DNA of 64,000 nt, taken from contig PQAF01000034.1 of NCBI GenBank assembly GCA_003105015.1, positions 79,717-143,716 on the forward strand. The letters run 5' to 3'. The DNA is from Rhodocyclales bacterium. GTDB taxonomy: Bacteria; Pseudomonadota; Gammaproteobacteria; Burkholderiales; Rhodocyclaceae. Below the pieces are notes generated by a model, which was not told where the DNA came from, made no database searches, and was given only the letters and a program-made list of their open reading frames with translations. Position 1 is the first letter of the stretch. Each line of letters starts with the position of its first letter. The translations under genes were made by a program, and so were the position numbers. Shown here in pieces: positions 39,766 through 50,470 of this stretch.

Positions 39766-39963
39766 ATGTCAAACAGTTGCGAGCCTAGCTCCGTGTGCCC
39801 CGGCTGCGGCCGGGCCTTTGCTTGCGGAATGATGGCCGGCGAGCCGCGCTGCTGGTGCGCCGAACTGCCACCCCTGAAGGCCCTGCCCGACGCCGGGAAA
39901 GCCTGCTACTGCCCGGAATGCCTGGGGAAGATGCTGGCTGACGAATCCGTCAAGCCCGCTTGA
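39766..39963 (+). CDS. Small cysteine-rich CWC-type protein
   Basis: 65 residues from ATG. Eight cysteines in knuckles: CEPSSVCPGCGRAFACG, then RCWCAEL and CYCPECLGKML. This matches the short Cys-rich CWC proteins that probably bind zinc; function unknown. It is divergent from hsp20 (100 bp) and its last bases overlap the nudB 3' end. Confidence 0.85.
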   Translation: MSNSCEPSSVCPGCGRAFACGMMAGEPRCWCAELPPLKALPDAGKACYCPECLGKMLADESVKPA

Positions 39964-40390
39964 CCTGGTGTGGCAGCATGAGGATGGCGTCCCGGTTGCT
40001 CCAGGAGAATACGCTGCGTGCGGCCTCCTGCCAGGGCAGCCACACGTAGCCGAGGTGCTCGCTGGGGGCGACGGTGACCGGGTCCGGTGCCGGCACCAGT
40101 AGGCTGAACACATGCTCGACGTTCTCGGTGACGCCGGGCGCATAGCGATATCGCCATTCCGGGAATATCTCGTAGCGGTTGGCGAGACGCCAGTCGACAA
40201 GGTCTTCCGGCCGGGCTGAAATACCTGTCTCCTCCGCAACTTCGCGTACTGCCGTGACCTGGAGGGGCTCGTCGCCCTCCTGGCTGCCCGTCACCGACTG
40301 CCAGAATCCCGGGTGGGCGGCGCGCTCGAGCAGCAGCACCCCGAGGTCGGGGGTATGGATCAGGACCAGGACTGAAACCGGCTTTTTCAA
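39950..40390 (-). CDS. nudB: Dihydroneopterin triphosphate diphosphatase NudB-like Nudix hydrolase
   Basis: 146 residues. The Nudix box is GSQEGDEPLQVTAVREVAEE followed by TGI. The opening KPVSVLVLIHTPDLGVLLLE matches NudB, which removes pyrophosphate from dihydroneopterin triphosphate in folate synthesis. The barstar stop overlaps its start, so it is in the barnase-barstar-nudB run. Confidence 0.9.
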   Translation of the reverse strand: MKKPVSVLVLIHTPDLGVLLLERAAHPGFWQSVTGSQEGDEPLQVTAVREVAEETGISARPEDLVDWRLANRYEIFPEWRYRYAPGVTENVEHVFSLLVPAPDPVTVAPSEHLGYVWLPWQEAARSVFSWSNRDAILMLPHQVKRA

Positions 40391-40830
40391 TCGTGCCCCG
40401 GCAGATAGGCGATGCCGTCGGTTTGCATGTCCACCAGAACCCAGAACGGCACGCGTTCATCGCGCCAGGCATCGGAAGCGGCTGCAAAAACCTGCAGCGC
40501 CGTGGCGAAATCCGCGCTGTGGCTGGCGCGAATGCCGTCGCAGTGCTCCAGCAGAATCAGGTAGCCATCTGCCGGCCGCCAGGACAGATCGCCGAGGCAG
40601 TCGGCGAGTGCGTCCCAGTTGTGGCCGAACCAGGCGGGAAGCTCGAGGGTCGCCGCCAGTCGTTCGAAAAGCGCACTCTTGTCGCGTACTGCGGAAAGAT
40701 CGACGCAGAAAATGGCAAAGCCGGCTTTGTCGGCAGCGGCCAGCAGGTCCGGCATGCCTTTGGGGGGCGTGTGATAGACACCGCAACGCGCGAGGTCGCG
40801 GAGGAGGGCGGCGTAGCGCTGTTGGCTCAT
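40387..40830 (-). CDS. Barstar-family ribonuclease inhibitor
   Basis: 147 residues. The barstar core is visible: AIFCVDLSAVRDKSALFERL, then LPAWFGHNWDALADCLGDLS and GYLILLEH. Acidic residues that plug the RNase active site lie in the NWDALADCL helix. It overlaps the secreted RNase gene, so an enzyme-immunity pair is strongly suggested. Confidence 0.92.
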   Translation of the reverse strand: MSQQRYAALLRDLARCGVYHTPPKGMPDLLAAADKAGFAIFCVDLSAVRDKSALFERLAATLELPAWFGHNWDALADCLGDLSWRPADGYLILLEHCDGIRASHSADFATALQVFAAASDAWRDERVPFWVLVDMQTDGIAYLPGHD

Positions 40831-41210
40831 TCGCGTATCTTCCGGAAGCTGCGGTAGTGATCGTTGGTGAAATAATACTCGCCCGAAGTCCGCACATCGC
40901 CCGTGCTGCCCCGTCCGGCGACGATGCGCCGTGCGCCGCGGTCGCGCGAACCGGTGGTTGGAACGGTGTACTCGCGGTAGTAACCACGAGGCCGGGCGGG
41001 CAATCGCCGCTCGAAATTACCGAAGACCGAGCCATCCTTGCGGTAGGGAAAGGGACCGCCCTGCTTGATCAGGGCCAGCGTTTGCCGGGCTTCGCCGGGG
41101 AGCGCTGCGGCCCGGACGGATGGAATGCCCGGATCAACATACGACTCGCGCGCAGCCGCAGGGGCCGCGGCGAGAATCGCCAGCAGGAATAAACCAAGGC
41201 GCAGCATCAC
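40827..41210 (-). CDS. Barnase-like secreted guanyl-specific ribonuclease
   Basis: 127 residues. A signal peptide (MMLRLGLFLLAILAAAPAAA) is followed by a microbial-ribonuclease domain: FPYRKDGSVFGNFERRLP, then YYREYTVPT (catalytic Glu), GARRIVAG (Arg) and YFTNDHYRSFRKI (His). The catalytic triad is intact. It is the first gene of an overlapping RNase–inhibitor–nudB run, 12 bp after aspS. Confidence 0.9.
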   Translation of the reverse strand: MMLRLGLFLLAILAAAPAAARESYVDPGIPSVRAAALPGEARQTLALIKQGGPFPYRKDGSVFGNFERRLPARPRGYYREYTVPTTGSRDRGARRIVAGRGSTGDVRTSGEYYFTNDHYRSFRKIRE

Positions 41211-41222
41211 GCCGGCCGGTGC

Positions 41223-43025
<1,803 letters not shown>

Positions 43026-43063
43026 TTCAAAGTGCCCAGGAAAATTGCCGTGGTGGTGGCGCG

Positions 43064-43684
43064 TTATTGATTCTGTGCCCGTCCGGCAGGATAGCGCATG
43101 GGTGGTGCCACGACCCCCATCGAGATGATGTACTTGAGGGCTTCATCGACGCTCATCTCGAGCTCGATTATGTCCTTGCGTGGCAGCATGAGGAAGAAGC
43201 CGGAAGTGGGATTGGGAGTGGTCGGAACATAGACGCTGACGTATTCACCGGGCAGGTGGTTGAGGACGTCGCCGCCGGGTTGACCTGTCTGGAAGGCGAT
43301 GGTCCATATGCCTTCCCGCGGGTATTGAACGAGCAATGCCTTGCGGAAAGCTTCGCCGCTCGACGAAAAAAGAGTGTCGGATACCTGCTTGACGCTGTAA
43401 TAGACCGACTTGACCACCGGGATGCGCGATAGCACGCCCTCCCAGAAGCGCAGCAGACGCTGACCGATGATATTGGCAGTGACCAGCCCGGTGAGGAACA
43501 CGATCAGGAGGGTGGCGATTACGCCGATGCCGGGGATATAGACGCCCAGCAGGTTTTCCGGGCGGATCGCGGCGGGCAGCAGCAGCAACGTCTGGTCCAT
43601 CGTCTTGACGATGAGCGCCAGCACCCAGGCGGTGATCGCCAGGGGAACCCAGATCAGCAAGCCGGTGATGAAGTATTTTTTCAT
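43064..43684 (-). CDS. DUF502 family membrane protein
   Basis: 206 residues. Two hydrophobic helices (about 5-28 and 50-75) flank [20 protein letters not shown], then [15 protein letters not shown] and [15 protein letters not shown], all hallmarks of DUF502. The role is unknown; it is often next to aspS and an FmdB zinc ribbon in betaproteobacteria, as here. Overlaps the zinc-ribbon gene. Confidence 0.92.
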   Translation of the reverse strand: MKKYFITGLLIWVPLAITAWVLALIVKTMDQTLLLLPAAIRPENLLGVYIPGIGVIATLLIVFLTGLVTANIIGQRLLRFWEGVLSRIPVVKSVYYSVKQVSDTLFSSSGEAFRKALLVQYPREGIWTIAFQTGQPGGDVLNHLPGEYVSVYVPTTPNPTSGFFLMLPRKDIIELEMSVDEALKYIISMGVVAPPMRYPAGRAQNQ

Positions 43685-43947
43685 CCGTTGCCAGCACAGG
43701 CGCAGCCGTTACAACTTGGCGCCGGGGCTTTGTCGCCTTCCTGTTTTGACTCAGTCTTGGTCGGACAGCCCTTGAAGTCGGTGGCATACCACCCGCTGCC
43801 TTTGAGCTGGAAGCCTGCAGCAGTGAGCATCTTGCTGAAGGTCTCCTTGCCGCATTCCGGACAGGTCGTCAGTGGGGCATCATTGAGCTTCTGCAGGTAT
43901 TCCTTCTGGAACCCGCAGGTGCCGCAGCGATATTCATAGATCGGCAT
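43681..43947 (-). CDS. FmdB-type zinc-ribbon regulator-like protein
   Basis: 88 residues from the ATG at 43947. Opening MPIYEYRCGTCGFQKEYLQ and TTCPECGKETF give two CxxC knuckles; GSGWYATDFKG follows. The C-terminus is Cys-rich ([11 protein letters not shown]), possibly another metal site. Family function is not settled. Confidence 0.92.
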   Translation of the reverse strand: MPIYEYRCGTCGFQKEYLQKLNDAPLTTCPECGKETFSKMLTAAGFQLKGSGWYATDFKGCPTKTESKQEGDKAPAPSCNGCACAGNG

Positions 43948-44073
43948 GGCAGTCTCCAAAAAACGTGAAATTATAGCTTAACCAATTGCACAGAAAGCAA
44001 AAAACCGTGATTTCCGCCATGGTTTAGATGTTGGCGACAAGGTCGAATTCAAGCCGTCAGGCCGAATTCAGAT

Positions 44074-44922
44074 TCAGAACAGGCCTAGATATTTCTCGGT
44101 CAGAGTTTTGCCCCAGAATAAGGCTATGACCGCAGCTGCAGCCAGATAGGGGCCGAAGGGTATTGGAATACTGCGCCCATGGCGTGCAAAAACGATGAGG
44201 GCAATGCCAACCACCGCTCCGACCATGGATGAGGCCAGTATCGTCAGGGGAAGCATTTGCCAGCCCAGCCAGGCGCCGATGGCTGCCAGCAGCTTGAAAT
44301 CGCCGTAGCCCATCCCCTCCTTGCCCGTGGCGAGCTTGAAGGCCCAATATACGGACCACAGCGACAAATAGCCGGCCACTGCGCCGATGACGGCACTCCT
44401 CAAGTCGGTGAAGGTGCTGCCCAGGTTGAGCAGCAGACCTGCCCAAAGCAAGGGCAGGGTGATGCTATCAGGCAATAGTTGGGTGTCGAAATCGATAAAC
44501 GTTAGCGCGATCATGCACCAAATAAAGAACAGGGCACCGATGCCTGCCCAGCTTGCGCCAAAATGCCATATCGCGTACCCGGACAGCACGCCGGACAGTG
44601 CCTCGACAAGCGGGTAGCGCAGGCTGATGCGGGCGTGGCAGGCCCGACAGCGTCCCCTGAGAAAAAGGAAGCTGACAATCGGGATGTTCTCCCATGCAGC
44701 AATGCCGTGGCCGCAACTCGGGCAGTGCGAGCGCGGCGAAGCCAGGGTCAGTTTTTCAGCGGGAAGGGGCTCTTCGCCCCGAAGTTGCGCGCATTCCGCC
44801 ATCCAGCCGTGCTCCAACATCTTGGGCAGGCGATGGATGACGACGTTGAGAAAGCTTCCCACCACCAAGCCCAATACGGCGGCCAAGGTGGTGCCGGCCA
44901 CCGGTTCCAGCAGAAAATTCAT
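44074..44922 (-). CDS. pilD: Type IV prepilin peptidase/methylase PilD
   Basis: 282 residues. The cytoplasmic loop has both zinc pairs, CPSCGHG and CRACHAR. Catalytic aspartates are expected in FIDFDTQLLPD and GYGDFKLL. About eight helices. It cleaves and N-methylates prepilins, so it probably also serves the MSHA pilins encoded 16-18 kb in this window, whose locus has no peptidase. Confidence 0.95.
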   Translation of the reverse strand: MNFLLEPVAGTTLAAVLGLVVGSFLNVVIHRLPKMLEHGWMAECAQLRGEEPLPAEKLTLASPRSHCPSCGHGIAAWENIPIVSFLFLRGRCRACHARISLRYPLVEALSGVLSGYAIWHFGASWAGIGALFFIWCMIALTFIDFDTQLLPDSITLPLLWAGLLLNLGSTFTDLRSAVIGAVAGYLSLWSVYWAFKLATGKEGMGYGDFKLLAAIGAWLGWQMLPLTILASSMVGAVVGIALIVFARHGRSIPIPFGPYLAAAAVIALFWGKTLTEKYLGLF

Positions 44923-44968
44923 GAGGGTATTTCAGCAGTAAGGGTGTGTCGGAATGCTGCCAGAGTCA

Positions 44969-46201
44969 TCAGACAACGGCGCCCAGCTTGAAGATCGGCA
45001 GGTACATGGCTACCACCATGCCTCCGATCAGCGTGCCCAGCACCACCATGATCATCGGTTCCATCAGGCTGGACATGGCTTCGACTGCGTCGTCCACTTC
45101 GGCCTCGAAGAAATCGGCCACCTTGCTCAGCATGGCGTCAAGCTGGCCGGACTCCTCGCCGATGGAGACCATCTGGATCACCATATTGGGAAAGACGTTG
45201 GCGTTCTGCATGGCTACGGTGAGATTGGTTCCGGTGCTGACTTCCGACTGGATCTGCTTTGTCGCCATCTTATAAACGTAATTGCCCGAAGCGCCGCCGA
45301 CCGAGTCCAATGCTTCCACCAGCGGTACCCCGGCGGCGAACATGGTCGACAAGGTGCGCGCCCACCTTGCCATGGTCGCCTTGCGGATGATGTCGCCGAA
45401 AATGGGCAGCCGCAGAAACAGCCGGTCCATGACGATCTGCATTTTCTCCGAGCGCTTCCACATGAAGAAGAAGCCGTATAGCGATCCCCCCAGGATGCCG
45501 AAGACGATATACCAGTTGGCCACCATGAAGTCCGACATGGCGATGACCATCAGGGTCGGTGCCGGCAGGTCGGCACCGAAACTCTTGAAAACCTCCTTGA
45601 ACGCCGGGATCACGAAGATCATGATCACCGCTGTGATAACTACGGCAACGACAATGACCGCGATTGGGTAGAACAGCGCCGATTTGATTTTGCTCTTGAT
45701 CGCAAGGATCTTTTCCTTGTATGTCGCCAGGCGGTCAAGGAGGGAGTCTAGAATGCCGGCGGCCTCGCCGGCGGCGACCAGGTTGCAGAACAGGGCATCG
45801 AAGTAGAGCGGGTATTTGCGGAACGCCTGATTGAGAGATGATCCCGTTTCGACATCCGCTTTTACTTCCATCAGCAGCTTGGCGACTGCCTGATTGGAGG
45901 CCCCCTTGCCAACGATATCGAAGGCTTGCAGCAGCGGCACGCCCGCTTTCATCATGGTGGCCAGCTGGCGCGTGAAGAGAGTGATGTCCTTTTCCGTGAT
46001 CTTGCCGCCGCGCTTGAAGGCTTGTTTCTTGACCTTGCTGACCAGGATGCCCTGGCGGCGTAGCGTGGCATGGACAAGCGCCTCGCCGCCTGCACGCATT
46101 TCACCGCGCATCAGCTTGCCGGTCTTGTCCTTGCCCTCCCAGGCGAAGGTGTACTCCTTGATACCGGTATCTTTCTTGGCTGCTTTTGTCGCGGTTGCCA
46201 T
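44969..46201 (-). CDS. pilC: Type IV pilus inner-membrane platform protein PilC
   Basis: 410 residues from the ATG at 46201. Two T2SSF domains are visible: FTRQLATMMKAGVPLLQAFD with GEAAGILDSL, and WARTLSTMFAAGVPLVEALD with GEESGQLDAML. Three transmembrane helices. It lies between pilB and pilD in the standard pilBCD order. Confidence 0.95.
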   Translation of the reverse strand: MATATKAAKKDTGIKEYTFAWEGKDKTGKLMRGEMRAGGEALVHATLRRQGILVSKVKKQAFKRGGKITEKDITLFTRQLATMMKAGVPLLQAFDIVGKGASNQAVAKLLMEVKADVETGSSLNQAFRKYPLYFDALFCNLVAAGEAAGILDSLLDRLATYKEKILAIKSKIKSALFYPIAVIVVAVVITAVIMIFVIPAFKEVFKSFGADLPAPTLMVIAMSDFMVANWYIVFGILGGSLYGFFFMWKRSEKMQIVMDRLFLRLPIFGDIIRKATMARWARTLSTMFAAGVPLVEALDSVGGASGNYVYKMATKQIQSEVSTGTNLTVAMQNANVFPNMVIQMVSIGEESGQLDAMLSKVADFFEAEVDDAVEAMSSLMEPMIMVVLGTLIGGMVVAMYLPIFKLGAVV

Positions 46202-46211
46202 CTGGTTCTCC

Positions 46212-47924
46212 CTATTCGTTCGTCGTCGCGAGGACTTCCTCAAGCGAGGTTAGCCCCTGCTTGACCTTGAGCAGTCCTGACTGTCGCAGATCCTTGATGC
46301 CTTCCTGTTGCGCCTGCTCGGCGATGTCCATCGAGTTGCCATTGGTCATGATGATGCGCTGAATCTCTTCCGAGACCGGCATGACCTGATAAATGCCGAC
46401 GCGCCCCTTGTAACCACTACCCTTGCATTTATCGCAGCCGTTTGGACCATACAGTTGCCAGCTGCCATCTATCTCGTGTTCATGGAAGCCGGCCTGAATC
46501 AGGGCTTCCATCGGGATGGAAACGGGCTTCTTGCAGGAACACAGGCGGCGCGCCAGGCGTTGAGCCGTGATCATGATGACGCTCGAAGCGATGTTGAACG
46601 GCGCAATGCCCATGTTTTTCATGCGCTCGAGGGTCGTCGGTGCATCGTTGGTATGCAGGGTGGACAACACCAGGTGGCCGGTCTGGGCCGCCTTGATGGC
46701 GATCTCGGCGGTTTCCAGGTCGCGTATTTCACCGACCATGATGATGTCCGGGTCCTGCCGCAGAAATGCCTTCAGCGCAACGGCGAAGTTCAACCCTGCC
46801 TTGTCATTGACGTTTACCTGATTAATGCCTGGCAAATTGATTTCGCAGGGGTCCTCGGCGGTGGAGATATTGATGCCCGGCTTGTTCAGAAGATTGAGGC
46901 AGGTATAGAGCGAGACGGTCTTGCCGCTGCCTGTCGGTCCGGTCACGAGGATCATGCCGTAGGGGCGGTCGATGGCTGCCATCAGTGCCTCACGCTGCTC
47001 CGGCTCGTAACCCAGGGCATCGATCCCGAGCATGGCGCTGGATGGATCCAGAATGCGCATGACGATTTTTTCGCCATGGAGGGTTGGCAGGGTGCTGACG
47101 CGAAAGTCAATCGCACGTGTTTTTGACAGCACCAATTTCATGCGGCCATCCTGCGGGACGCGTTTTTCCGAAATGTCCAGCCTGGAAATCACCTTGATGC
47201 GTGAGGCGATCTTTTCTTTGATGACCAAGGGGGGTTGGGCGATTTCGCGCAGGACGCCGTCAGTGCGGAAGCGGATCCGGTAATACTTCTCATAGGGCTC
47301 GAAGTGAATGTCGGAGGCACCTTCATTGATCGCATCGAGCAATATCTTTTGAATAAACCGGACAACTGGGGCATCATCGACCTCGACTGAGCCGGATTCG
47401 GCGCTGGCCGTCTCTTCGGTTTCGTCGGCAAGCTCAAGGTCCAGATCGTCGCCTGCCAGTTCATTGAGCTTGGTTTCTGCGGTCTCAGACAAGCGTAGAA
47501 CGATAGGTGCCAGCTTGCTGGCCTCAACTACTACGGGATCGACGGCTAAGCCTGTCTGGAACCGGATTTCATCCAGGGCACGCAGATTGGTCGGGTCGGC
47601 CAATGCAACGGCAATACGGTTGCCACGCTTGGTCAGGGGAACGACCTGATGGTTCTGCATCAACTTACGGTCAATGGCTCCCGGGGGAAAGTGGCTTTCC
47701 TCGAAGGCGTTCAGATCCAGCAAGGGATATCCGAATGTCTCCGCAGCGAATGTGGCGACATCCTTGGCGTTTAAGCGTCCGCTGGAAACAACCTGATTGA
47801 CAAACCCCCCCCCTGTCCCGGCCCCTTGCGCAGCAAAAGCCTCCGCTTCCGCCTCTTTGAGGCGGCCTTGCTGTACCAGCGCACGCGCCAAGCCGCTGAG
47901 AGTTGTCTGGAGAGAAGCAGCCAT
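46212..47924 (-). CDS. pilB: Type IV pilus extension ATPase PilB
   Basis: 570 residues. N-terminal MshEN-like domain (about 8-145), Walker A GPTGSGKTVSLYT, Walker B region DPDIIMVGEIRD, His box GHLVLSTLHTND, and zinc cysteines CSCKKP with CDKCKGSGY. It drives pilus extension. A run of nine G (47805-47813 on the plus strand as C) encodes GTGGGF near residue 38 and could permit slippage. Confidence 0.95.
   Translation of the reverse strand: MAASLQTTLSGLARALVQQGRLKEAEAEAFAAQGAGTGGGFVNQVVSSGRLNAKDVATFAAETFGYPLLDLNAFEESHFPPGAIDRKLMQNHQVVPLTKRGNRIAVALADPTNLRALDEIRFQTGLAVDPVVVEASKLAPIVLRLSETAETKLNELAGDDLDLELADETEETASAESGSVEVDDAPVVRFIQKILLDAINEGASDIHFEPYEKYYRIRFRTDGVLREIAQPPLVIKEKIASRIKVISRLDISEKRVPQDGRMKLVLSKTRAIDFRVSTLPTLHGEKIVMRILDPSSAMLGIDALGYEPEQREALMAAIDRPYGMILVTGPTGSGKTVSLYTCLNLLNKPGINISTAEDPCEINLPGINQVNVNDKAGLNFAVALKAFLRQDPDIIMVGEIRDLETAEIAIKAAQTGHLVLSTLHTNDAPTTLERMKNMGIAPFNIASSVIMITAQRLARRLCSCKKPVSIPMEALIQAGFHEHEIDGSWQLYGPNGCDKCKGSGYKGRVGIYQVMPVSEEIQRIIMTNGNSMDIAEQAQQEGIKDLRQSGLLKVKQGLTSLEEVLATTNE
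47805..47813. repeat. Homopolymer C9/G9 tract inside pilB
   Basis: Nine consecutive C on the plus strand (G on the pilB coding strand) within the first 40 codons of pilB. One added or lost base would shift the frame. Confidence 0.8.
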
Positions 47925-48242
47925 GGGTTCCCGAGATTGATTGAAAATACCAACCGAGTATCTCAGGCGATGATGCCCTTCTACCCCGGTTTTGTAAAGA
48001 CTATCAGTCGGTTGGAGCGGATTGTTGAGTTAATTGTTGTGTCGGGATGCAACGACATCCGGCAGGCGCTTGGTCAATCTAACAGTTTTTGCCTTCCAAG
48101 CCTGAACTGAACCAAATAGATTGCCAACAGGCGGTCGTGTTTATGTGGAATACAGCAGAACCGCAAACTTCGCCGAGCAGGAAAGGTCTCTCAGGCAAAG
48201 TTAAATGCGGAAAGGCCAGTGACTTGCCAGGTTCAATACCTA
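47925..48242. other. 318-bp intergenic region with a long hairpin, upstream of pilB
   Basis: Between the stop of the ypjD-like gene and the pilB start, both on minus. No ORF or clear promoter was recognised. The main structure is an irregular hairpin at 48161-48210: CCGCA, AACTT, GCC and GAG pair in order with TGCGG, AAGTT, GGC and CTC, leaving a 10-nt loop (16 pairs). On the minus strand its loop reads ACCTTTCCTG. It could be an attenuator or 5' leader element of pilBCD, or a 3' structure of the preceding gene. Confidence 0.5.
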
Positions 48243-49070
48243 TCAGCCAGCCCGTCCGAGCAGGACTTCAAGAACGAATCGGCTGCCGATATAGGCAAAA
48301 AGGAGGGCGGCAAAACCTGCCAAGGTCCAGCGCAATGCCTTGCGTCCACGCCAGCCCCAAGCGTACCGCCCTATCAGCAGCGCGGCGAAGATCAGCCAGG
48401 ACAGGACTGAGAAGACCGTCTTGTGGTTGAACTCCAGCGCCTTGCCAAACAGTGTTTCGGAGAATGCGATACCGGAGGCCAGGGTGAGCGTGAGCAGGAC
48501 AAAGGCGATGGTAATAAGCCGGAACAGCAAGGATTCCATCGTTAGCAGGGGTGGCAGGCTGGCCAGCCTTCGCGTCAATTCGCCCCGATGAAGGCGCCGC
48601 TCCGCCACTGCCATGATAATGGCGTGGAGCGCAGCCAGGGTGAACAAGCTGTAGGCCACCATGGCAATGAAGAAGTGCAAGCGGAACATCGCCGAGGTGA
48701 CGTTGGACAGCAAATGCTGGCCGGGAAAAAGGACGGGCAGCAGCGTGCAAATGCCGGCCAAGGGCAACGCCAAGGGCTGCAAGCCTTCCAAGCGGGCATG
48801 AAAGCTTTCCACCCAGTAAATCAGTATGGCGAGCCACAACATGAGGGAGAGTGCTGCCGAGAAGCCGAATCGCATGACCTCCGCCCCGAAGAGTTCTCCA
48901 TAAAGAAGGTAGCCGTGCAGCAAAAGGGCCACGGCCAGCGCCAGCCTTTCCCAGGGATGTATTCCCTGCGGCGTATTGGGGGCGGCCTGGGTCCAGCGTG
49001 TGCGCCAGAAATGGAAGCCCAGGAAGGCGTACAGCGAAGCTGGAAGCAGATGCGGTAAAATTCCTTGCAT
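48243..49070 (-). CDS. CcsA/YpjD-like cytochrome c assembly-type membrane protein
   Basis: 275 residues with about eight hydrophobic helices (for example LALAVALLLHGYLLYGELF and FFIAMVAYSLFTLAALHAI). The region AGIAFSETLFGKALEFNHKT precedes VFSVLSWLIFAALLIGRY, as in the C-terminal CcsA domain. YpjD homologues sit upstream of ffh in many proteobacteria; here it is divergent from ffh with a 39-bp gap. Role not settled. Confidence 0.88.
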   Translation of the reverse strand: MQGILPHLLPASLYAFLGFHFWRTRWTQAAPNTPQGIHPWERLALAVALLLHGYLLYGELFGAEVMRFGFSAALSLMLWLAILIYWVESFHARLEGLQPLALPLAGICTLLPVLFPGQHLLSNVTSAMFRLHFFIAMVAYSLFTLAALHAIIMAVAERRLHRGELTRRLASLPPLLTMESLLFRLITIAFVLLTLTLASGIAFSETLFGKALEFNHKTVFSVLSWLIFAALLIGRYAWGWRGRKALRWTLAGFAALLFAYIGSRFVLEVLLGRAG

Positions 49071-49109
49071 CTTGTAAGTCTACCTCCTTCCCGGAGCAAC
49101 CGGAACATC

Positions 49110-50465
49110 ATGCTGGACAATCTGACACAACGTCTTTCCCGCGTCGTCAAGACGCTGCGCGGCCAGGCACGCCTGACGGAAGACAACATCGCTGACGCCT
49201 TGCGTGAAGTGAGGATGGCCTTGCTGGAGGCCGATGTCGCATTGCCGGTGGTGAAAGACCTTGTTGCCCGCATCAAGGAGAAGGCGGTTGGCCAGGAGGT
49301 GGTCGGCAGCCTTACTCCCGGCCAGGCTCTGGTCGGCGTGGTGCACCGCGAACTGACCGACTTGATGGGCGGCACCCACAGCGGTCTCAACCTGGCCGTG
49401 CAGCCTCCTGCGGTCATTCTGATGGCCGGACTGCAAGGGGCCGGCAAGACCACGACGACGGGCAAGCTGGGCAAGCTCCTCCGTGAACGCATGAAAAAGA
49501 AGGTGCTTGCAGTCAGCGCTGACGTATACCGCCCAGCGGCAATCCAGCAGTTGAAACTTGTTGCCGAACAGGCCGGCATAGATTTCTTCCCCACGCAGCC
49601 GAGTGACAGGCCGACCGTCATTGCCGCGTCGGCGCTCGATTTTGCCAGGAAGCATTACTACGATGTGGTGCTGTTCGATACCGCCGGCCGTCTTGCCATT
49701 GATGAAGCCATGATGAAAGAGGTGGCGGAACTGCATTTGGCATTGCAGCCCGTCGAGACGCTCTTCGTGGTGGATGCCATGCTGGGGCAGGATGCGGTGA
49801 ATACTGCGCGTGCCTTCAACGAAGCCCTGCCGCTCACAGGAGTGATTCTTACCAAGCTCGATGGCGATGCGCGCGGCGGCGCGGCGCTTTCCGTGCGCCA
49901 TGTTACCGGCAAGCCGCTCAAGTTTGCCGGCGTCGGCGAGAAACTCACCGGCCTTGAGGAATTCCACCCCGAGCGCATGGCGTCGCGCATTCTCGGCATG
50001 GGCGACGTGCTGGGGCTTATCGAGGAGGCGCAACGCGGCGTCGATCAGGAAAAGGCAAAAGAGTTCGCGCAGAAACTGAAGACCGGCAAGGGGTTCGACC
50101 TGAATGACTTCAAGGAGCAAATCGGCCAGATGCGCAAGATGGGCGGTCTGTCCGGCCTGCTCGACAAGCTGCCGGCCCAGTTTGCCCAGGCGGCGCAGCA
50201 GGCCGGTTCGCAAGTCGAGGACAAGGCCGTTCGCCGCCTCGAGGGAATCATCAATTCAATGACGCCGCAGGAACGGGCCAAACCGGAACTGATCAAGGCG
50301 TCACGCAAGCGGCGCATTGCCACTGGAGCCGGCGTGCAGGTGCAGGAAGTCAACCGGCTGCTCAATCAATTCGAGCAGACGCAGAAGATGATGAAGCAGT
50401 TTTCCAAGGGGGGACTGCAAAAAATGATGCGCGGCATGAAGGGGATGCTACCGGGAATGCGCTGA
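49110..50465 (+). CDS. ffh: Signal recognition particle protein Ffh
   Basis: 451 residues from the ATG at 49110. N domain, then G domain with GLQGAGKTTTTGKLG (about 106-120), SADVYRPAAIQQL, DTAGRLAIDE and TKLDGDARGG. The Met-rich M domain is at the end (QTQKMMKQFSKGGLQKMMRG). It binds signal peptides and 4.5S RNA for co-translational targeting. No 4.5S RNA gene was seen in this window. Confidence 0.97.
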   Translation: MLDNLTQRLSRVVKTLRGQARLTEDNIADALREVRMALLEADVALPVVKDLVARIKEKAVGQEVVGSLTPGQALVGVVHRELTDLMGGTHSGLNLAVQPPAVILMAGLQGAGKTTTTGKLGKLLRERMKKKVLAVSADVYRPAAIQQLKLVAEQAGIDFFPTQPSDRPTVIAASALDFARKHYYDVVLFDTAGRLAIDEAMMKEVAELHLALQPVETLFVVDAMLGQDAVNTARAFNEALPLTGVILTKLDGDARGGAALSVRHVTGKPLKFAGVGEKLTGLEEFHPERMASRILGMGDVLGLIEEAQRGVDQEKAKEFAQKLKTGKGFDLNDFKEQIGQMRKMGGLSGLLDKLPAQFAQAAQQAGSQVEDKAVRRLEGIINSMTPQERAKPELIKASRKRRIATGAGVQVQEVNRLLNQFEQTQKMMKQFSKGGLQKMMRGMKGMLPGMR

Positions 50466-50470
50466 TACCT

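Noticed and set aside
43240..43450. Possible frameshift between DUF502 and neighbouring frames
   Set aside because: The minus-strand DUF502 frame is intact and full length.
48161..48210. Glycine- or TPP-riboswitch at the hairpin before pilB
   Set aside because: Fragments such as CTCTCAGGCAAA and CTGAGA look similar, but the order of elements does not match either aptamer.
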